A stretch of DNA of 39,279 nt, from assembly GCF_018070565.1 (NCBI RefSeq), contig NZ_JAGPXL010000057.1:1-39279 (forward strand), written 5' to 3'. The position numbers and the translations under genes were made by a program. This stretch comes from Streptomyces sp. B93 (GTDB lineage: Bacteria; Actinomycetota; Actinomycetes; Streptomycetales; Streptomycetaceae). Positions 1-8,149 of the stretch are shown one piece after another; position 1 is the first letter of the stretch, and each line of letters starts with the position of its first letter. The notes under the pieces are model-generated. The model did not search any database. It saw nothing but the letters and a program-made list of their open reading frames with translations, and had not been told where the DNA came from.

Positions 1-33
1 CTCCCCCTCCCCCCCCATTCACAAGGAACTCCC

Positions 34-1431
34 GTGACCAGACTCAGCGTCGAGATGCTGGCAGCGGACCCCGTCGAGCCGATCACTTCGGCCGGACATG
101 CCCAGCTGGGCATCGCCGTCCTGGCGGGCATCGCCGTCATCGTTCTGCTCATCACCAAGTTCAAGCTCCACGCGTTCCTCGCGCTGACCATCGGGTCGCT
201 GGCGCTCGGCGCGTTCGCGGGCGCACCGCTCGACAAGGTCATCGCCAGCTTCACGACCGGCCTCGGCGCCACGGTCGCGGGCGTGGGCGTGCTGATCGCG
301 CTCGGCGCGATCCTCGGCAAGATGCTCGCCGACTCCGGCGGCGCCGACCAGGTCGTCGACACGATCCTCGCCAAGGCGAGCGGCCGTGCCATGCCCTGGG
401 CGATGGTGCTGATCGCCTCGGTGATCGGTCTGCCGCTGTTCTTCGAGGTCGGCGTCGTCCTGCTGATCCCGGTCGTGCTGATGGTCGCCAAGCGCGGCAA
501 CTACTCCCTGATGCGGATCGGCATCCCGGCCCTGGCGGGCCTGTCCGTGATGCACGGCCTGGTGCCCCCGCACCCCGGCCCGCTGGTCGCGATCGACGCG
601 GTCGGCGCGGACCTGGGTGTGACGCTGGCGCTCGGTGTCCTCGTGGCCATACCGACGGTGATCATCGCCGGTCCGGTCTTCGCCCGGTACGCCGCCCGTT
701 GGGTGGACGTCCCCGCGCCCGACAAGATGATTCCGCAGCGCGCGTCGGAGGAGCTGGAGAAGCGTCCCGGCTTCGGCGCCACGCTGATCACGATCATGCT
801 GCCGGTCATCCTGATGCTGTCCAAGGCGCTCGTCGACATCGTGATCGACGACCCGGAGAACAGCGTGCAGCGGGTCTTCGACGTCGTCGGCTCCCCGATG
901 ATCGCCCTGCTCGCCGCGGTGCTGCTCGGCATCTTCACGCTGCTGCGGCCCGCCGGGTTCAGCAAGGAACGCGTCTCCGGCCTCGTCGAGAAGGGGCTCG
1001 CGCCGATCGCGGGCATCCTGCTGATCGTCGGCGCGGGCGGTGGCTTCAAGCAGACGCTGATCGACTCCGGTGTCGGTCAGATGGTGCTGGAGATCTCCGA
1101 GGACTGGTCGATCCCGGCGCTGCTGCTGGCCTGGCTGATCGCGGTGGCGATCCGGCTGGCGACCGGTTCGGCGACCGTGGCCACCGTCTCGGCGGCCGGT
1201 CTGGTCGCGCCGCTCGCGGCCGACATGTCGACCACGCACGCCGCGCTGCTGGTGCTGGCGATCGGCGCGGGCTCGCTGTTCTTCAGCCATGTCAACGACG
1301 CCGGTTTCTGGCTGGTGAAGGAGTACTTCGGCCTGAGCGTCGGCCAGACCATCAAGACCTGGTCGGTGATGGAGACGATCATCTCGGTGGTCGCGGGCGG
1401 GTTCGTCCTCCTGTTGTCGTTGATCATCTAG
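34..1431 (+). CDS. GntP-family gluconate/organic acid permease
   Basis: A 465-residue integral membrane protein of the GntP family, expected to import gluconate or a related sugar acid by proton symport. The whole length is hydrophobic segments with short loops. The family hallmarks are visible: PLFFEVGVVLLIP near residues 131-143 and HGLVPPHPGP near residues 170-180. A conserved polar motif FFSHVNDAGFWLVKEYFG lies near the C-terminus. The GTG start at 34 is preceded by AAGGA a few bases upstream. Length is normal for the family (about 440-470). In Streptomyces the gene often follows a gluconokinase, which would lie left of the window. The exact substrate (gluconate, ketogluconate, glycerate) cannot be told from sequence. 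Confidence 0.93.
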   Translation: MTRLSVEMLAADPVEPITSAGHAQLGIAVLAGIAVIVLLITKFKLHAFLALTIGSLALGAFAGAPLDKVIASFTTGLGATVAGVGVLIALGAILGKMLADSGGADQVVDTILAKASGRAMPWAMVLIASVIGLPLFFEVGVVLLIPVVLMVAKRGNYSLMRIGIPALAGLSVMHGLVPPHPGPLVAIDAVGADLGVTLALGVLVAIPTVIIAGPVFARYAARWVDVPAPDKMIPQRASEELEKRPGFGATLITIMLPVILMLSKALVDIVIDDPENSVQRVFDVVGSPMIALLAAVLLGIFTLLRPAGFSKERVSGLVEKGLAPIAGILLIVGAGGGFKQTLIDSGVGQMVLEISEDWSIPALLLAWLIAVAIRLATGSATVATVSAAGLVAPLAADMSTTHAALLVLAIGAGSLFFSHVNDAGFWLVKEYFGLSVGQTIKTWSVMETIISVVAGGFVLLLSLII

Positions 1432-1451
1432 CGGCACCGAGTACGGCCCAT

Positions 1452-1483
1452 GGGAGCGGCTCACCTTCGGGTGGGCCGCTCCC
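1452..1483. terminator. Bidirectional terminator between convergent genes
   Basis: A 14-bp stem (GGGAGCGGCTCACC / GGTGGGCCGCTCCC, one T-G wobble) is closed by a TTCG tetraloop. It lies 20 bases after the permease stop and 6 bases before the stop of the converging cytochrome gene. There is no T-tract, as is usual in Streptomyces. Confidence 0.85.
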
Positions 1484-1489
1484 GTCGTG

Positions 1490-2116
1490 TCAGGGCCGCC
1501 ACAGGGTGTGCTCGCGCTCGGCCCACTCCCGGCTCACCGCGCCGGTGCGCAGGCCGCGCCGCGCCTCCGGGTCGGCGAGGGCCATGCCGATGTGACCGGC
1601 GATGACGACGCCCATGGTGAGGGCCAGCCAGTCGTGGACGAAGGTGGCGCTGGTGCGCCAGACCAGCGGGGTGAGGTGGGTGAACCACATCAGCAGGCCG
1701 GTGCCGAGCATGACCAGCGTGGCACCGGCGAGCCAGGCGGCGTAGATCTTCTGTCCGGCGTTGAACTTGCCCGCGGGCCGGGCGTCGGCGCGCTGGTCGC
1801 GGCGCAGGACCGCGCGCAGCCAGGCCCCGTCGTGGTGTCCGAAGCGGTTCAGCAGGCGCAGGTCGGACCGGAAGGCGCGGGAGGCCAGGCCCGCCAGGAC
1901 GGGCGCGGGCAGGGCGAGCCCGGACCACTCGTGCAGCGTCACCACCAGGGCGCGGCGGCCGACGAGCTGGGCGAGCTGGGGGACGTAGAGGCAGGCCGCG
2001 GTGGCGATGCAGACGCCCATCAGGGCGGCGGTCGTGCGGTGCACCCAGCGCTCGGCGGGGGTGAAGCGGCGGACGCGGGCGGCGGGCGCGGTGAGGGTGT
2101 CAGCCGGTGGGCTCAT
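1490..2116 (-). CDS. Membrane cytochrome b, partner of the molybdoenzyme
   Basis: About 208 residues with four or five hydrophobic segments, resembling the di-haem cytochrome b / b561 anchor subunits of membrane oxidoreductases. It begins with a cytoplasmic stretch FTPAERWVHRTTAALMG, whose WVHR histidine is typical of the first haem-ligand helix. Further histidines sit in membrane segments (LHEWSGLAL, FVHDWLALTMG, AGHIGMALAD). The ATG at 2116 is preferred over 2164 because it gives a 17-base overlap with the upstream molybdoenzyme rather than a much longer one. Gene order and overlap suggest it carries electrons between the quinone pool and the exported molybdoenzyme, but the direction of electron flow is inference. 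Confidence 0.78.
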   Translation of the reverse strand: MSPPADTLTAPAARVRRFTPAERWVHRTTAALMGVCIATAACLYVPQLAQLVGRRALVVTLHEWSGLALPAPVLAGLASRAFRSDLRLLNRFGHHDGAWLRAVLRRDQRADARPAGKFNAGQKIYAAWLAGATLVMLGTGLLMWFTHLTPLVWRTSATFVHDWLALTMGVVIAGHIGMALADPEARRGLRTGAVSREWAEREHTLWRP

Positions 2117-2864
2117 CGTCCCGTCCGTTCGAGCGGCCGACCCAGGCGTCGATGTCGTAGCCACGTTCCTCCCAGTACCCGGGGCGGACCTCGTCGGTGA
2201 GGGTGATGCCGGAGAGCCACTTGGCGGACTTGTAGAAGTACATGGGCGCCACGTAGAGGCGTACGGGGCCGCCGTGGGCGTGGCCGAGGTCCTCGTCCCG
2301 CATGCGCAGGGCGACCAGGACGTCGGCGCGGCGGGCCTGGTCGAGGGTGAGGCTCTCGGAGTAGGTGCCGTCGAAGCAGGTGAAGCGTACGGCGCGGGCC
2401 TCGGGCCGTACGCCCGCGGCGTCCAGGAGGCGGGACAGGCGTACGCCCTCGAAGGGAGTGTCGGGCACCCGCCAGCCGGTCACGCACTGCACGTCGCGGA
2501 CCACGCGGGTCTGCGGCAGGGCCCGGAGGCCGGCGAGGGTGTGGGTGGCGGGCCGGTCGACGAGGCCGTCCACGGTGAGGCGGTAGCCGGTGGCGTCCTT
2601 GCGGGGCACGGAGGAGGCGACCGAGTAGTAGCGGAAGCCGCCGCCGTTGGGGAGCAGGCCGGTCAGGCCGGTGGGGTCCTTGTCGGCGGCGGTGCCGAGG
2701 AAGGACTCCAGGCCGCGTTGGAGGGTGGGCGCGGTGAGGACGCCGAGGGCGCCCACGCCGAGGGTGCCGAGCAGGACACGGCGGCCGACGGGGGTGCCGC
2801 GGCTCTCGGGCTGTTCGGGGTACGCCCGTTCGTCGGGGCCGACCCGTTCGTCGTCGGGGTTCAC
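2100..2864 (-). CDS. Tat-exported molybdopterin oxidoreductase, sulfite oxidase fold
   Basis: A 254-residue protein of the sulfite oxidase/YedY (MsrP-like) molybdenum cofactor family. A twin-arginine motif GRRVLLG (Arg28-Arg29) precedes a hydrophobic stretch, so the folded enzyme is probably exported or membrane-anchored through Tat. The molybdenum-binding Cys127 sits in VRDVQCVTGW, the canonical position. Later family motifs are FTCFDGTYSESL, HGGPVRLYVAPMYFYKSAKWL and GYWEERGYD. The GTG at 2864 is the only plausible start in frame, and a large hairpin ends 12 bases upstream of it. The next gene, overlapping by 17 bases, is a membrane cytochrome b, giving a two-subunit oxidoreductase. The substrate is unknown; reduction of protein methionine sulfoxide or another S/N-oxide are options. 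Confidence 0.88.
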   Translation of the reverse strand: MNPDDERVGPDERAYPEQPESRGTPVGRRVLLGTLGVGALGVLTAPTLQRGLESFLGTAADKDPTGLTGLLPNGGGFRYYSVASSVPRKDATGYRLTVDGLVDRPATHTLAGLRALPQTRVVRDVQCVTGWRVPDTPFEGVRLSRLLDAAGVRPEARAVRFTCFDGTYSESLTLDQARRADVLVALRMRDEDLGHAHGGPVRLYVAPMYFYKSAKWLSGITLTDEVRPGYWEERGYDIDAWVGRSNGRDDEPTG

Positions 2865-2876
2865 CCGTTCATTCGA

Positions 2877-2914
2877 GCACCCGCGGCCCCGGCCGGGCCA
2901 GGGGTCGCGGGTGC
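2877..2914 (-). promoter_or_regulatory. Intercistronic hairpin before the molybdoenzyme
   Basis: Inverted repeat GCACCCGCGGCCCC / GGGGTCGCGGGTGC, 14 pairs including one G-U in RNA, with a 10-base loop. On the minus strand it follows the amino-acid permease stop by 30 bases and ends 12 bases before the GTG of the molybdoenzyme. It is either the permease terminator or an attenuator that also restricts ribosome access. Confidence 0.7.
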
Positions 2915-2944
2915 CCGTCAGTGTTCCGTAAGCACTCCCGGGGT

Positions 2945-4492
2945 TCAGTCGGGGGTGTCGGCCGCCTTCTCCAGCTGGAACGCCTCGTTGCCGAGCCCGA
3001 TCCGGGCGTGCACCTCGGGCTTGCGGGAGCGCAGCAGCGCGCCCTGTGCCAGGCCCGCGACGAGGGCGAGGCCGATGACGGACGGGAGCAGCCAGCTGAG
3101 CGCGGAGCCGGAGCCCGCGCCGATCAGGACGTCGAAGTCCTTGACGGTGTAGCCGATGATGAACAGCAGGCCGGCGAGGGCGAGTCCGGAGGCGGCCAGT
3201 CGCCACAGCTGGGCGCCCGCGGCGCCGCGCCGGACGAAGAAGACGATCACCGAGGCGGAGGCGACGGCCATCAGGACGGCGACGCCCAGCGCGCCCAGGT
3301 TGCCCATCCAGGTGAAGAGCCGCAGCACGGGTGCGGTGGGGTCGCCGACCGGACCGTCGTCGGTGAGCGCGAAGGCGGCGACGACCACGACGGAGATCGC
3401 CGTCTGGAGCAGGGAGCCGGTGCCGGGGGCGCCGCTGGCGCTGCTGGTGCGGCCGAACGCGGCGGGCAGCAGGCCCTCGCGGCCCATGGCGAAGGCGTAG
3501 CGGGCGACGACGTTGTGGAAGCTGAGCATGGCCGCGAACATGCCGGTGACGAAGAGGACGTGCAGGACGTCGGTGAAGGTCTCGCCGAGCAGGTCGCCGG
3601 TGAGGAAGAACAGCAGTCCGGCGCTCTGTTCCTGGGAGGTGCCGACGATGGCGGCGGGGCCGGTGGCGACGGTGAGCGCCCAGCAGCTGATGGTGTAGAA
3701 GACGGCGATGCCGCCGATGGCGAGGAACATCACCCGGGGCACCAGGACGTGCGGGCGGCTGGTCTCCTCGGCGTAGACGGGGGCCTGTTCGAAGCCGAGG
3801 AAGGCGGCGACGCAGAAGCAGAGGGCGGTGCCGATGCCCGCGCCGGTGAGGGTGTCGGGGTTGAAGGCGTGCAGGGACAGGCCTTCGGGGCCGGGGTCGG
3901 AGAGGGCGGCGACGTCGAAGATGACGACGAGGACGACCTCGATGAGCAGCAGGACGCCCAGCACGCGCGCGTTGAGGTCGATCTTCAGCCAGCCGAGGGC
4001 GCCGACGGCGAGGGCGGCCAGCAGCGCCGGTATCCACCAGGCGAGTTCGGTGTCGAGGTAGGTGGCGAAGAGTCCGGAGACCTCGAAGCCGAAGATGCCG
4101 AAGATGCCGACCTGGAGGGCGCTGTAGGCGACCAGCGCGACCAGGGCGGCGCCGGCGCCGGCGGTGCCGCCGAGGCCGCGGGAGATGTACGCGTAGAAGG
4201 CGCCCGCGTTGTGGACGTGGCGGCTCATCTCGGCGTAGCCGACGCTGAAGAGGGCGAGTACGGCGGCGAGGATGACGAACAGCAGCGGCTGTCCGACGAT
4301 GCCCATCACCCCGAAGGTCGTGGGCATGACACCCGCGACGACCATCAGCGGGGCGGTCGCCGCGAGGACCGACAGCAGCAGCCCCGCGGTGCCGAGCCGG
4401 TCGGCCCGCAGGGCGCGGTCCTGGCCCTTGAAGGTGCTGATGGCGGAGCCGTCGGCGGTCGGTCTGCTCTTGCTCGAACTGCCCGTCGTCAT
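2945..4492 (-). CDS. APC-superfamily amino acid permease
   Basis: A 515-residue polytopic membrane protein with about 12 to 13 transmembrane segments, an amino acid/polyamine/organocation permease. The N-terminal cytoplasmic stretch runs into LGTAGLLLSVLAATAPLMVV. The family region around TM2-TM3 is visible (YAEMSRHVHNAGAFYAYISR), with the glycine-rich turn GLGGTAGAGAA after it. The conserved stretch FLGFEQAPVYAEE lies at the TM6 region. The C-terminal tail is charged and short. The substrate is not predictable. It is followed by the hairpin at 2877-2914 and then the molybdoenzyme on the same strand, and preceded by a TPR-like gene on the same strand with a 66-base gap, so an operon is possible. 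Confidence 0.9.
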   Translation of the reverse strand: MTTGSSSKSRPTADGSAISTFKGQDRALRADRLGTAGLLLSVLAATAPLMVVAGVMPTTFGVMGIVGQPLLFVILAAVLALFSVGYAEMSRHVHNAGAFYAYISRGLGGTAGAGAALVALVAYSALQVGIFGIFGFEVSGLFATYLDTELAWWIPALLAALAVGALGWLKIDLNARVLGVLLLIEVVLVVIFDVAALSDPGPEGLSLHAFNPDTLTGAGIGTALCFCVAAFLGFEQAPVYAEETSRPHVLVPRVMFLAIGGIAVFYTISCWALTVATGPAAIVGTSQEQSAGLLFFLTGDLLGETFTDVLHVLFVTGMFAAMLSFHNVVARYAFAMGREGLLPAAFGRTSSASGAPGTGSLLQTAISVVVVAAFALTDDGPVGDPTAPVLRLFTWMGNLGALGVAVLMAVASASVIVFFVRRGAAGAQLWRLAASGLALAGLLFIIGYTVKDFDVLIGAGSGSALSWLLPSVIGLALVAGLAQGALLRSRKPEVHARIGLGNEAFQLEKAADTPD

Positions 4493-4558
4493 GGGAGGTC
4501 GGTCCTTTCGGGAGGCGGCTGTCGGGGCTGCGGGTGGACGTTCCTTGCGCGTGCGGGC

Positions 4559-5572
4559 TCAGGCCGTGCCGAGCGCCCGGTCGCGGGCGGCCCGGAAGGC
4601 GGCGTACGGATCTCGGTCGGGGTAGGACCAGGGCTGCGGCGTGGGGTGGTCGCCGATGCGGTGGAACAGGGCGGCGGCCTCGGCGCCCCGGTCCTCGCAG
4701 ACCTTGGCGTGGGCGAGGTAGTTGAGGTCGACCAGGCGGCGGGGGTGGCCCTCGTGCTCCCACTCCAGCCACCAGTCGAAGGCGGCCTTCATCACCTGGC
4801 GGGCGCGGCGGCCCGTCCAGTGCTCGGAGGCGGCCGGGTCGGCGGGTTCGAACCCGGCCGCGGCGAGCACGCGGTAGCGCTCGGCGTGCGCGACGACCGG
4901 GAGGATCGCCAGCGGGGAGTCGGCGGGGGCCTGTTCGGCGGCCCAGGCGGCGAAGTCGTAGGCCTCGTGCAGCGGGTCGGGCCCGGCGTCGGCGCGGCGC
5001 TCGGCGAGCCGGGCGACCAGCAGGTGGTGGGCGTGGTGGTGGTCGGGGTAGCGGGCGCGGACCTGCTCGAAGACCCGGACGACGGCGTCCTGGGTGCCGA
5101 GGGCGCGCTCCAGCAGGAGCAGGCCGAGCAGCGGGGTGGGGTCGGCGGGAACGAGGGCGGCGGCGGTCCGGCAGGCCTCGCGGGCGCGGTCCGGCTTCTC
5201 CTTGCCGCGCAGGGCGCGTTCGGCCTGAGCGACGGCGAGCAGCACGGAAGCGTCTGTGGAGTCGGGTTCGGCGAGCAGCCACTCGCGGGTCCAGGCCGCG
5301 GTGTGCTGTTCCTGCGCGAGGACGGTGACGCGGTGGCCGCGGCGGTCCCAGTCGTCACCGGTGCGGGCCAGCAGGATGCGGGTGGGCTGCCACCGGCCCT
5401 GGGCGAGCGCGGCGCGGGCGGCGCCCAGTTCGGCGTCGTCGAGTGCCGCGTCGAAGGCCTGGGCCGCGCGTCTGCGGCCGCGGCCGAGGGGCGGGGGTGG
5501 GGGCACCTCGGGACTACCTCGGGACTCTTGCTTGTTGGCCTGCTCGGGCGACGGCGGGAGCCGGACGGTCAC
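4559..5572 (-). CDS. TPR-like helical protein of unknown function
   Basis: About 337 residues, soluble, rich in Ala, Arg and Leu, and built from helical repeats that look like degenerate tetratricopeptides (VLLAVAQAERALRGKEKPDRAREACR, then PLLGLLLLERALGTQDAVVRVFEQVR). A poorly conserved N-terminus carries a run of five prolines (residues about 24-28), so the true start may lie downstream of the GTG at 5572. The C-terminal half holds an unusual aromatic stretch FDWWLEWEHEGHP. No catalytic motif was recognised. I recall similar proteins of unknown function in other streptomycetes. It could be a scaffold or a regulator associated with the downstream permease; this is a guess from adjacency. Confidence 0.7.
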   Translation of the reverse strand: MTVRLPPSPEQANKQESRGSPEVPPPPPLGRGRRRAAQAFDAALDDAELGAARAALAQGRWQPTRILLARTGDDWDRRGHRVTVLAQEQHTAAWTREWLLAEPDSTDASVLLAVAQAERALRGKEKPDRAREACRTAAALVPADPTPLLGLLLLERALGTQDAVVRVFEQVRARYPDHHHAHHLLVARLAERRADAGPDPLHEAYDFAAWAAEQAPADSPLAILPVVAHAERYRVLAAAGFEPADPAASEHWTGRRARQVMKAAFDWWLEWEHEGHPRRLVDLNYLAHAKVCEDRGAEAAALFHRIGDHPTPQPWSYPDRDPYAAFRAARDRALGTA

Positions 5573-5714
5573 CGGCGAGCCATCGGTCGATCACGCACAG
5601 CCAACCCCCACCCAAGGCCCAGCGTCAAGTGCCGTCGAGACATGACACGCGTCAACTCCCGTGTGAGCAGGGGCAGTTGATCAAGCCTTGAACCACTCCT
5701 GCTTGGATGGGGCC

Positions 5715-6227
5715 ATGACCCCTGCTGACGAGATCCTCGACGTCGTCGACGAACACGACCAAGTCGTCGGACAACTGCCGCGCGGCGAGGTGTACGCCGA
5801 CGGCCTGCGGCACCGCTGCGTTTTCGTCCTGGCCCGGGACGCCGAGGGCCGGATCTTCGTGCACCGTCGCACCGCGACCAAGATGGTCTACCCCTCCCTC
5901 CACGACATGTTCGTCGGCGGGGTGGTGGGCGCGGGCGAGGCCTACGACGACGCGGCGCTGCGGGAGGCGGAGGAGGAGCTGGGCGTCAGCGGGCTGCCCC
6001 GCCCCGAGTTCCTGTTCAAGTTCCTCTACGACGACGGCGCCGGGCACAGCTGGTGGTCGGCGGTGTACGAGGTCCGCTGCGCGGTGCCGGTCCACCCGCA
6101 GGAGGAGGAGGTCGCCTGGCACGCCTTCCTGCCGGAGGAGGAGCTTGAGCGGCGCCTCGGTGAGTGGGAGTGGGTGCCCGACGGCGTGGCGGCGTACCGG
6201 CTGCTGCGGGAGCGCCGTACGGGGTGA
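5715..6227 (+). CDS. NUDIX hydrolase
   Basis: A 170-residue NUDIX hydrolase. The complete Nudix box is present at residues about 76-98: G-x5-E-x7-REAEEELGV, matching GX5EX7REUXEEXGU, so all metal-binding glutamates are intact. The N-terminal part (DEILDVVDEHDQVVGQLPR, then GLRHRCVFVLARD) is typical of the isopentenyl-diphosphate-isomerase-like/YfcD subgroup, which hydrolyses nucleotide-type diphosphates. The ATG at 5715 is chosen; a TTG 27 bases upstream is in frame but unneeded. The C-terminus runs into a 13-base direct repeat that spans the stop codon. The physiological substrate is unknown. Confidence 0.92.
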   Translation: MTPADEILDVVDEHDQVVGQLPRGEVYADGLRHRCVFVLARDAEGRIFVHRRTATKMVYPSLHDMFVGGVVGAGEAYDDAALREAEEELGVSGLPRPEFLFKFLYDDGAGHSWWSAVYEVRCAVPVHPQEEEVAWHAFLPEEELERRLGEWEWVPDGVAAYRLLRERRTG

Positions 6228-6238
6228 GCGCCGTACGG
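6210..6238. repeat. 13-base direct repeat spanning a stop codon
   Basis: GAGCGCCGTACGG occurs at 6210-6222 and again at 6226-6238, a 16-base period. The second copy covers the TGA of the NUDIX gene. It looks like local slippage duplication. Confidence 0.8.
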
Positions 6239-6311
6239 ACTTGACGGTCGCGGTCGGCGCCGGGCGGCCGTGGGATCCGTCGGGCGGACGGGCCCGGGTA
6301 GGGTCCTGCGC

Positions 6312-6704
6312 GTGATCGAATTCGTGCGGAACGTCCGGCTGTGGTTCGCGCCCGAGCGGATCCGGGACGAGGGCGAGACGCCCGACTACCGGTTCTCCCT
6401 GGCGAACGAGCGTACGTTCCTCGCCTGGCTGCGGACCTCGCTGGCGCTGATCGGCGGCGGGTTCGCGGTGGACCAGTTCCTGCCGGACCTGAACCGGGGC
6501 TGGCGGATCGGTCTGGCGCTGGCGCTGCTCGCCTCGGGTGTGCTGTGCGCGCTGCGCGCGGTCAACCACTGGCTGCGCTGCGAGCGGGCCATGCGCCGGG
6601 GCGAGGACCTGCCGGTGTCCCGGTTCCCGGCGCTGCTGAGCGTGGTGGTGGCGGTGGTGGCGCTCGCCATGGTCGTCATCGTGCTCGTGGGGTGGGGCGG
6701 GTGA
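6312..6704 (+). CDS. DUF202 / YidH-family membrane protein
   Basis: A 130-residue protein with the DUF202 signature: the amphipathic segment YRFSLANERTFLAWLRTSLALIGGGFAVDQF near residues 24-55, followed by two more transmembrane helices (IGLALALLASGVLCAL and the C-terminal LSVVVAVVALAMVVIVLVGW). The GTG at 6312 gives the usual family N-terminus (VRLWFAPERIRDEGETPD); an earlier GTG at 6270 would add 14 atypical residues. The stop overlaps the start of the next gene as GTGA, so the two are translationally coupled. The function of the family is unknown. Confidence 0.88.
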   Translation: MIEFVRNVRLWFAPERIRDEGETPDYRFSLANERTFLAWLRTSLALIGGGFAVDQFLPDLNRGWRIGLALALLASGVLCALRAVNHWLRCERAMRRGEDLPVSRFPALLSVVVAVVALAMVVIVLVGWGG

Positions 6705-7024
6705 GCACGGCCGCCGGCGACGACCGTGACCCCGGCCTCCAGCCGGAGCGGACCAGGCTCGCCTGGCGGCGTACGACGCTGACGGGCCTCGTCGTCACCG
6801 TGCTGGCCGTACGCGCCTCGCTGCACGGCGGCACGACCACCACCGGCGCCGTCGCCGCCGCGCTCTGCCTGACGCTGTGGCTGGGCTTCCTGGCACTCGC
6901 CCACCGGCGCATCCGCGCCCTCTCCGCGACCGCACGTCCGGCTCCGCTCGGGGCCCGGCAAGCCGCCGCGGCGACGCTGTGCACGGTCGGGCTGGCGGTG
7001 TGCGCGGTGGCATTGGTGGTGTGA
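6701..7024 (+). CDS. Second DUF202 membrane protein
   Basis: A 107-residue protein beginning with GTG inside the stop of the preceding DUF202 gene (4-base GTGA overlap). It keeps the DUF202 pattern in shorter form, LQPERTRLAWRRTTLTGLVVTVLAVR near residues 13-38, followed by two hydrophobic helices (residues about 45-65 and 87-107). The pairing of a long and a short DUF202 protein in one operon is common in actinobacteria. They probably form a hetero-oligomer, but no biochemical role is known to me. Confidence 0.88.
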   Translation: MSTAAGDDRDPGLQPERTRLAWRRTTLTGLVVTVLAVRASLHGGTTTTGAVAAALCLTLWLGFLALAHRRIRALSATARPAPLGARQAAAATLCTVGLAVCAVALVV

Positions 7025-7068
7025 TATGGGTGGGCGGTCCGGGGGTACGCGCGGGTGTCCGGTCCTGT

Positions 7069-8021
7069 TCAGAGCAGGCCCGAGGGTGGTTGGTCCCAGT
7101 CCACCGTGACCACGAGCTTGCCCCGGGTGCGGCCCTTCTGGCTGTGGCGGTGGGCTTCGGCCGCCTGTTCCAAGGGGTACGTCCGCTCCACGTGGACGGA
7201 GATCGCTCCCTGTTCGGCGAGTTCGGTCAGGTGCAGCAGGTCCCCGGCGTCGGGGCGTACGAAGTGGTACCGGCCGCCGTAGTCGACGACCTCCGGGTCG
7301 GCGATGGAGATCAGACGGCCCTCGGGGGCGAGCAGGTTGGCGGACACCTTCGTGGTCTCGCCGCCGATGGTGTCGAAGGCCGCGTCCACGCCCTCGGGCG
7401 CGAGACCGCGCACCCGCTCGGCGAGGCCCTCGCCGTAGGTCACCGGCTCCCCGCCCAGCGAGCGCACGAAGTCGTGGTTGGACTCGCTCGCGGTGCCGAT
7501 CACCCGGGCGCCGAGATGGCGGCCGAGCTGGACGGCGAGGGACCGACGCCCCCGGCCGCGGCGTGCACGAGGATGGTCTCGCCGCGCTTGACCTCCAGTC
7601 GCCCGACGAGCACCTGGTAGGCGGTGAGGCCGGTCAGCGGCAGCCCGGCGGCCTCCTCGTGGGTGAGGTTGCGGGGCTTGCGGGCGAGGGTGCGCACGGG
7701 GGCGGCGACGTACTCGGCGAGGGTGCCGCGGGAGAGGAAGTCCTCGCGGACGTAGCCGATGACCTCGTCGCCGACGCCGAACTCGGTGACGGCCACGCCC
7801 GGCCGCACCACCACCCCGGACACGTCCCAGCCGGGGACCACCGGGAACACGGCGTCGAGCGCGCCGTCCAGGTACCCCTCGCGGCACTTCCAGTCGACCG
7901 GGTTGACGCCCGCCGCCCGCACCTTCACCAGTACGGAGTCCGGGCCGACCTTCGGCTCGGGAAGCTCACCGAGTCCGAGCACCTCGGGGCCGCCGTACCG
8001 GCTGTAGCTGATCGCCTTCAT
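7069..8021 (-). pseudogene. NADP-dependent quinone-type oxidoreductase, one-base frameshift
   Basis: A zinc-free MDR-family (quinone oxidoreductase-like) protein whose reading frame is interrupted. From the ATG at 8021 the N-terminal catalytic domain reads normally (YSRYGGPEVLGLGELPEPKV, then AAGVNPVDWKCREGYLDG) up to the NADP-binding motif HAAAGGVG. It then slips into another frame and stops soon after. The rest continues in the -1 neighbour frame (LAVQLGRHLGARVIGT, SESNHDFVRSLGGEPV) to the stop at 7069. Restoring one base near 7542-7543 gives exactly 318 codons, the family length. The break lies right in the dinucleotide-binding loop, so unless it is a sequencing error the enzyme is inactive. 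Confidence 0.8.
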
Positions 8022-8109
8022 GCCACCGACCCTCCGGGGTACCCGGACACCCCGCAACCGGGATGACCTGATACGCGCCATTCGCGTGGCGGCCCGGCCG
8101 GACCCGGAA

Positions 8110-8122
8110 CAGGATCGTCCTG
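8110..8122 (+). promoter_or_regulatory. Small palindrome upstream of the His-rich gene
   Basis: CAGGATCGTCCTG has 5-base arms around a 3-base centre and lies 27 bases upstream of the ATG at 8150, in the 128-base divergent region. It could be an operator, but the arms are short. No match to the AT-rich Zur box of Streptomyces was seen. Confidence 0.3.
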
Positions 8123-8149
8123 ACCGCATCCGCACCGAAGGTGAGCACC

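Noticed and set aside
2100..5282. A 1060-codon frame on the minus strand.
   Set aside because: Only its 3' part (2100-2864) is a real protein; the rest is an Arg/Pro-rich shadow of the permease and TPR genes.
2921..5680. A 919-codon frame on the plus strand, and similar long Gly/Ala/Glu-rich frames elsewhere such as 25810-28446 and 34435-37194.
   Set aside because: These are antisense shadows of conserved genes in GC-rich DNA; they have no domain motifs and skewed composition.
8022..8149. A Zur or nickel-regulator box in front of the His-rich gene.
   Set aside because: No AT-rich palindrome resembling the known boxes was found; only a short CAGGA/TCCTG palindrome is present.
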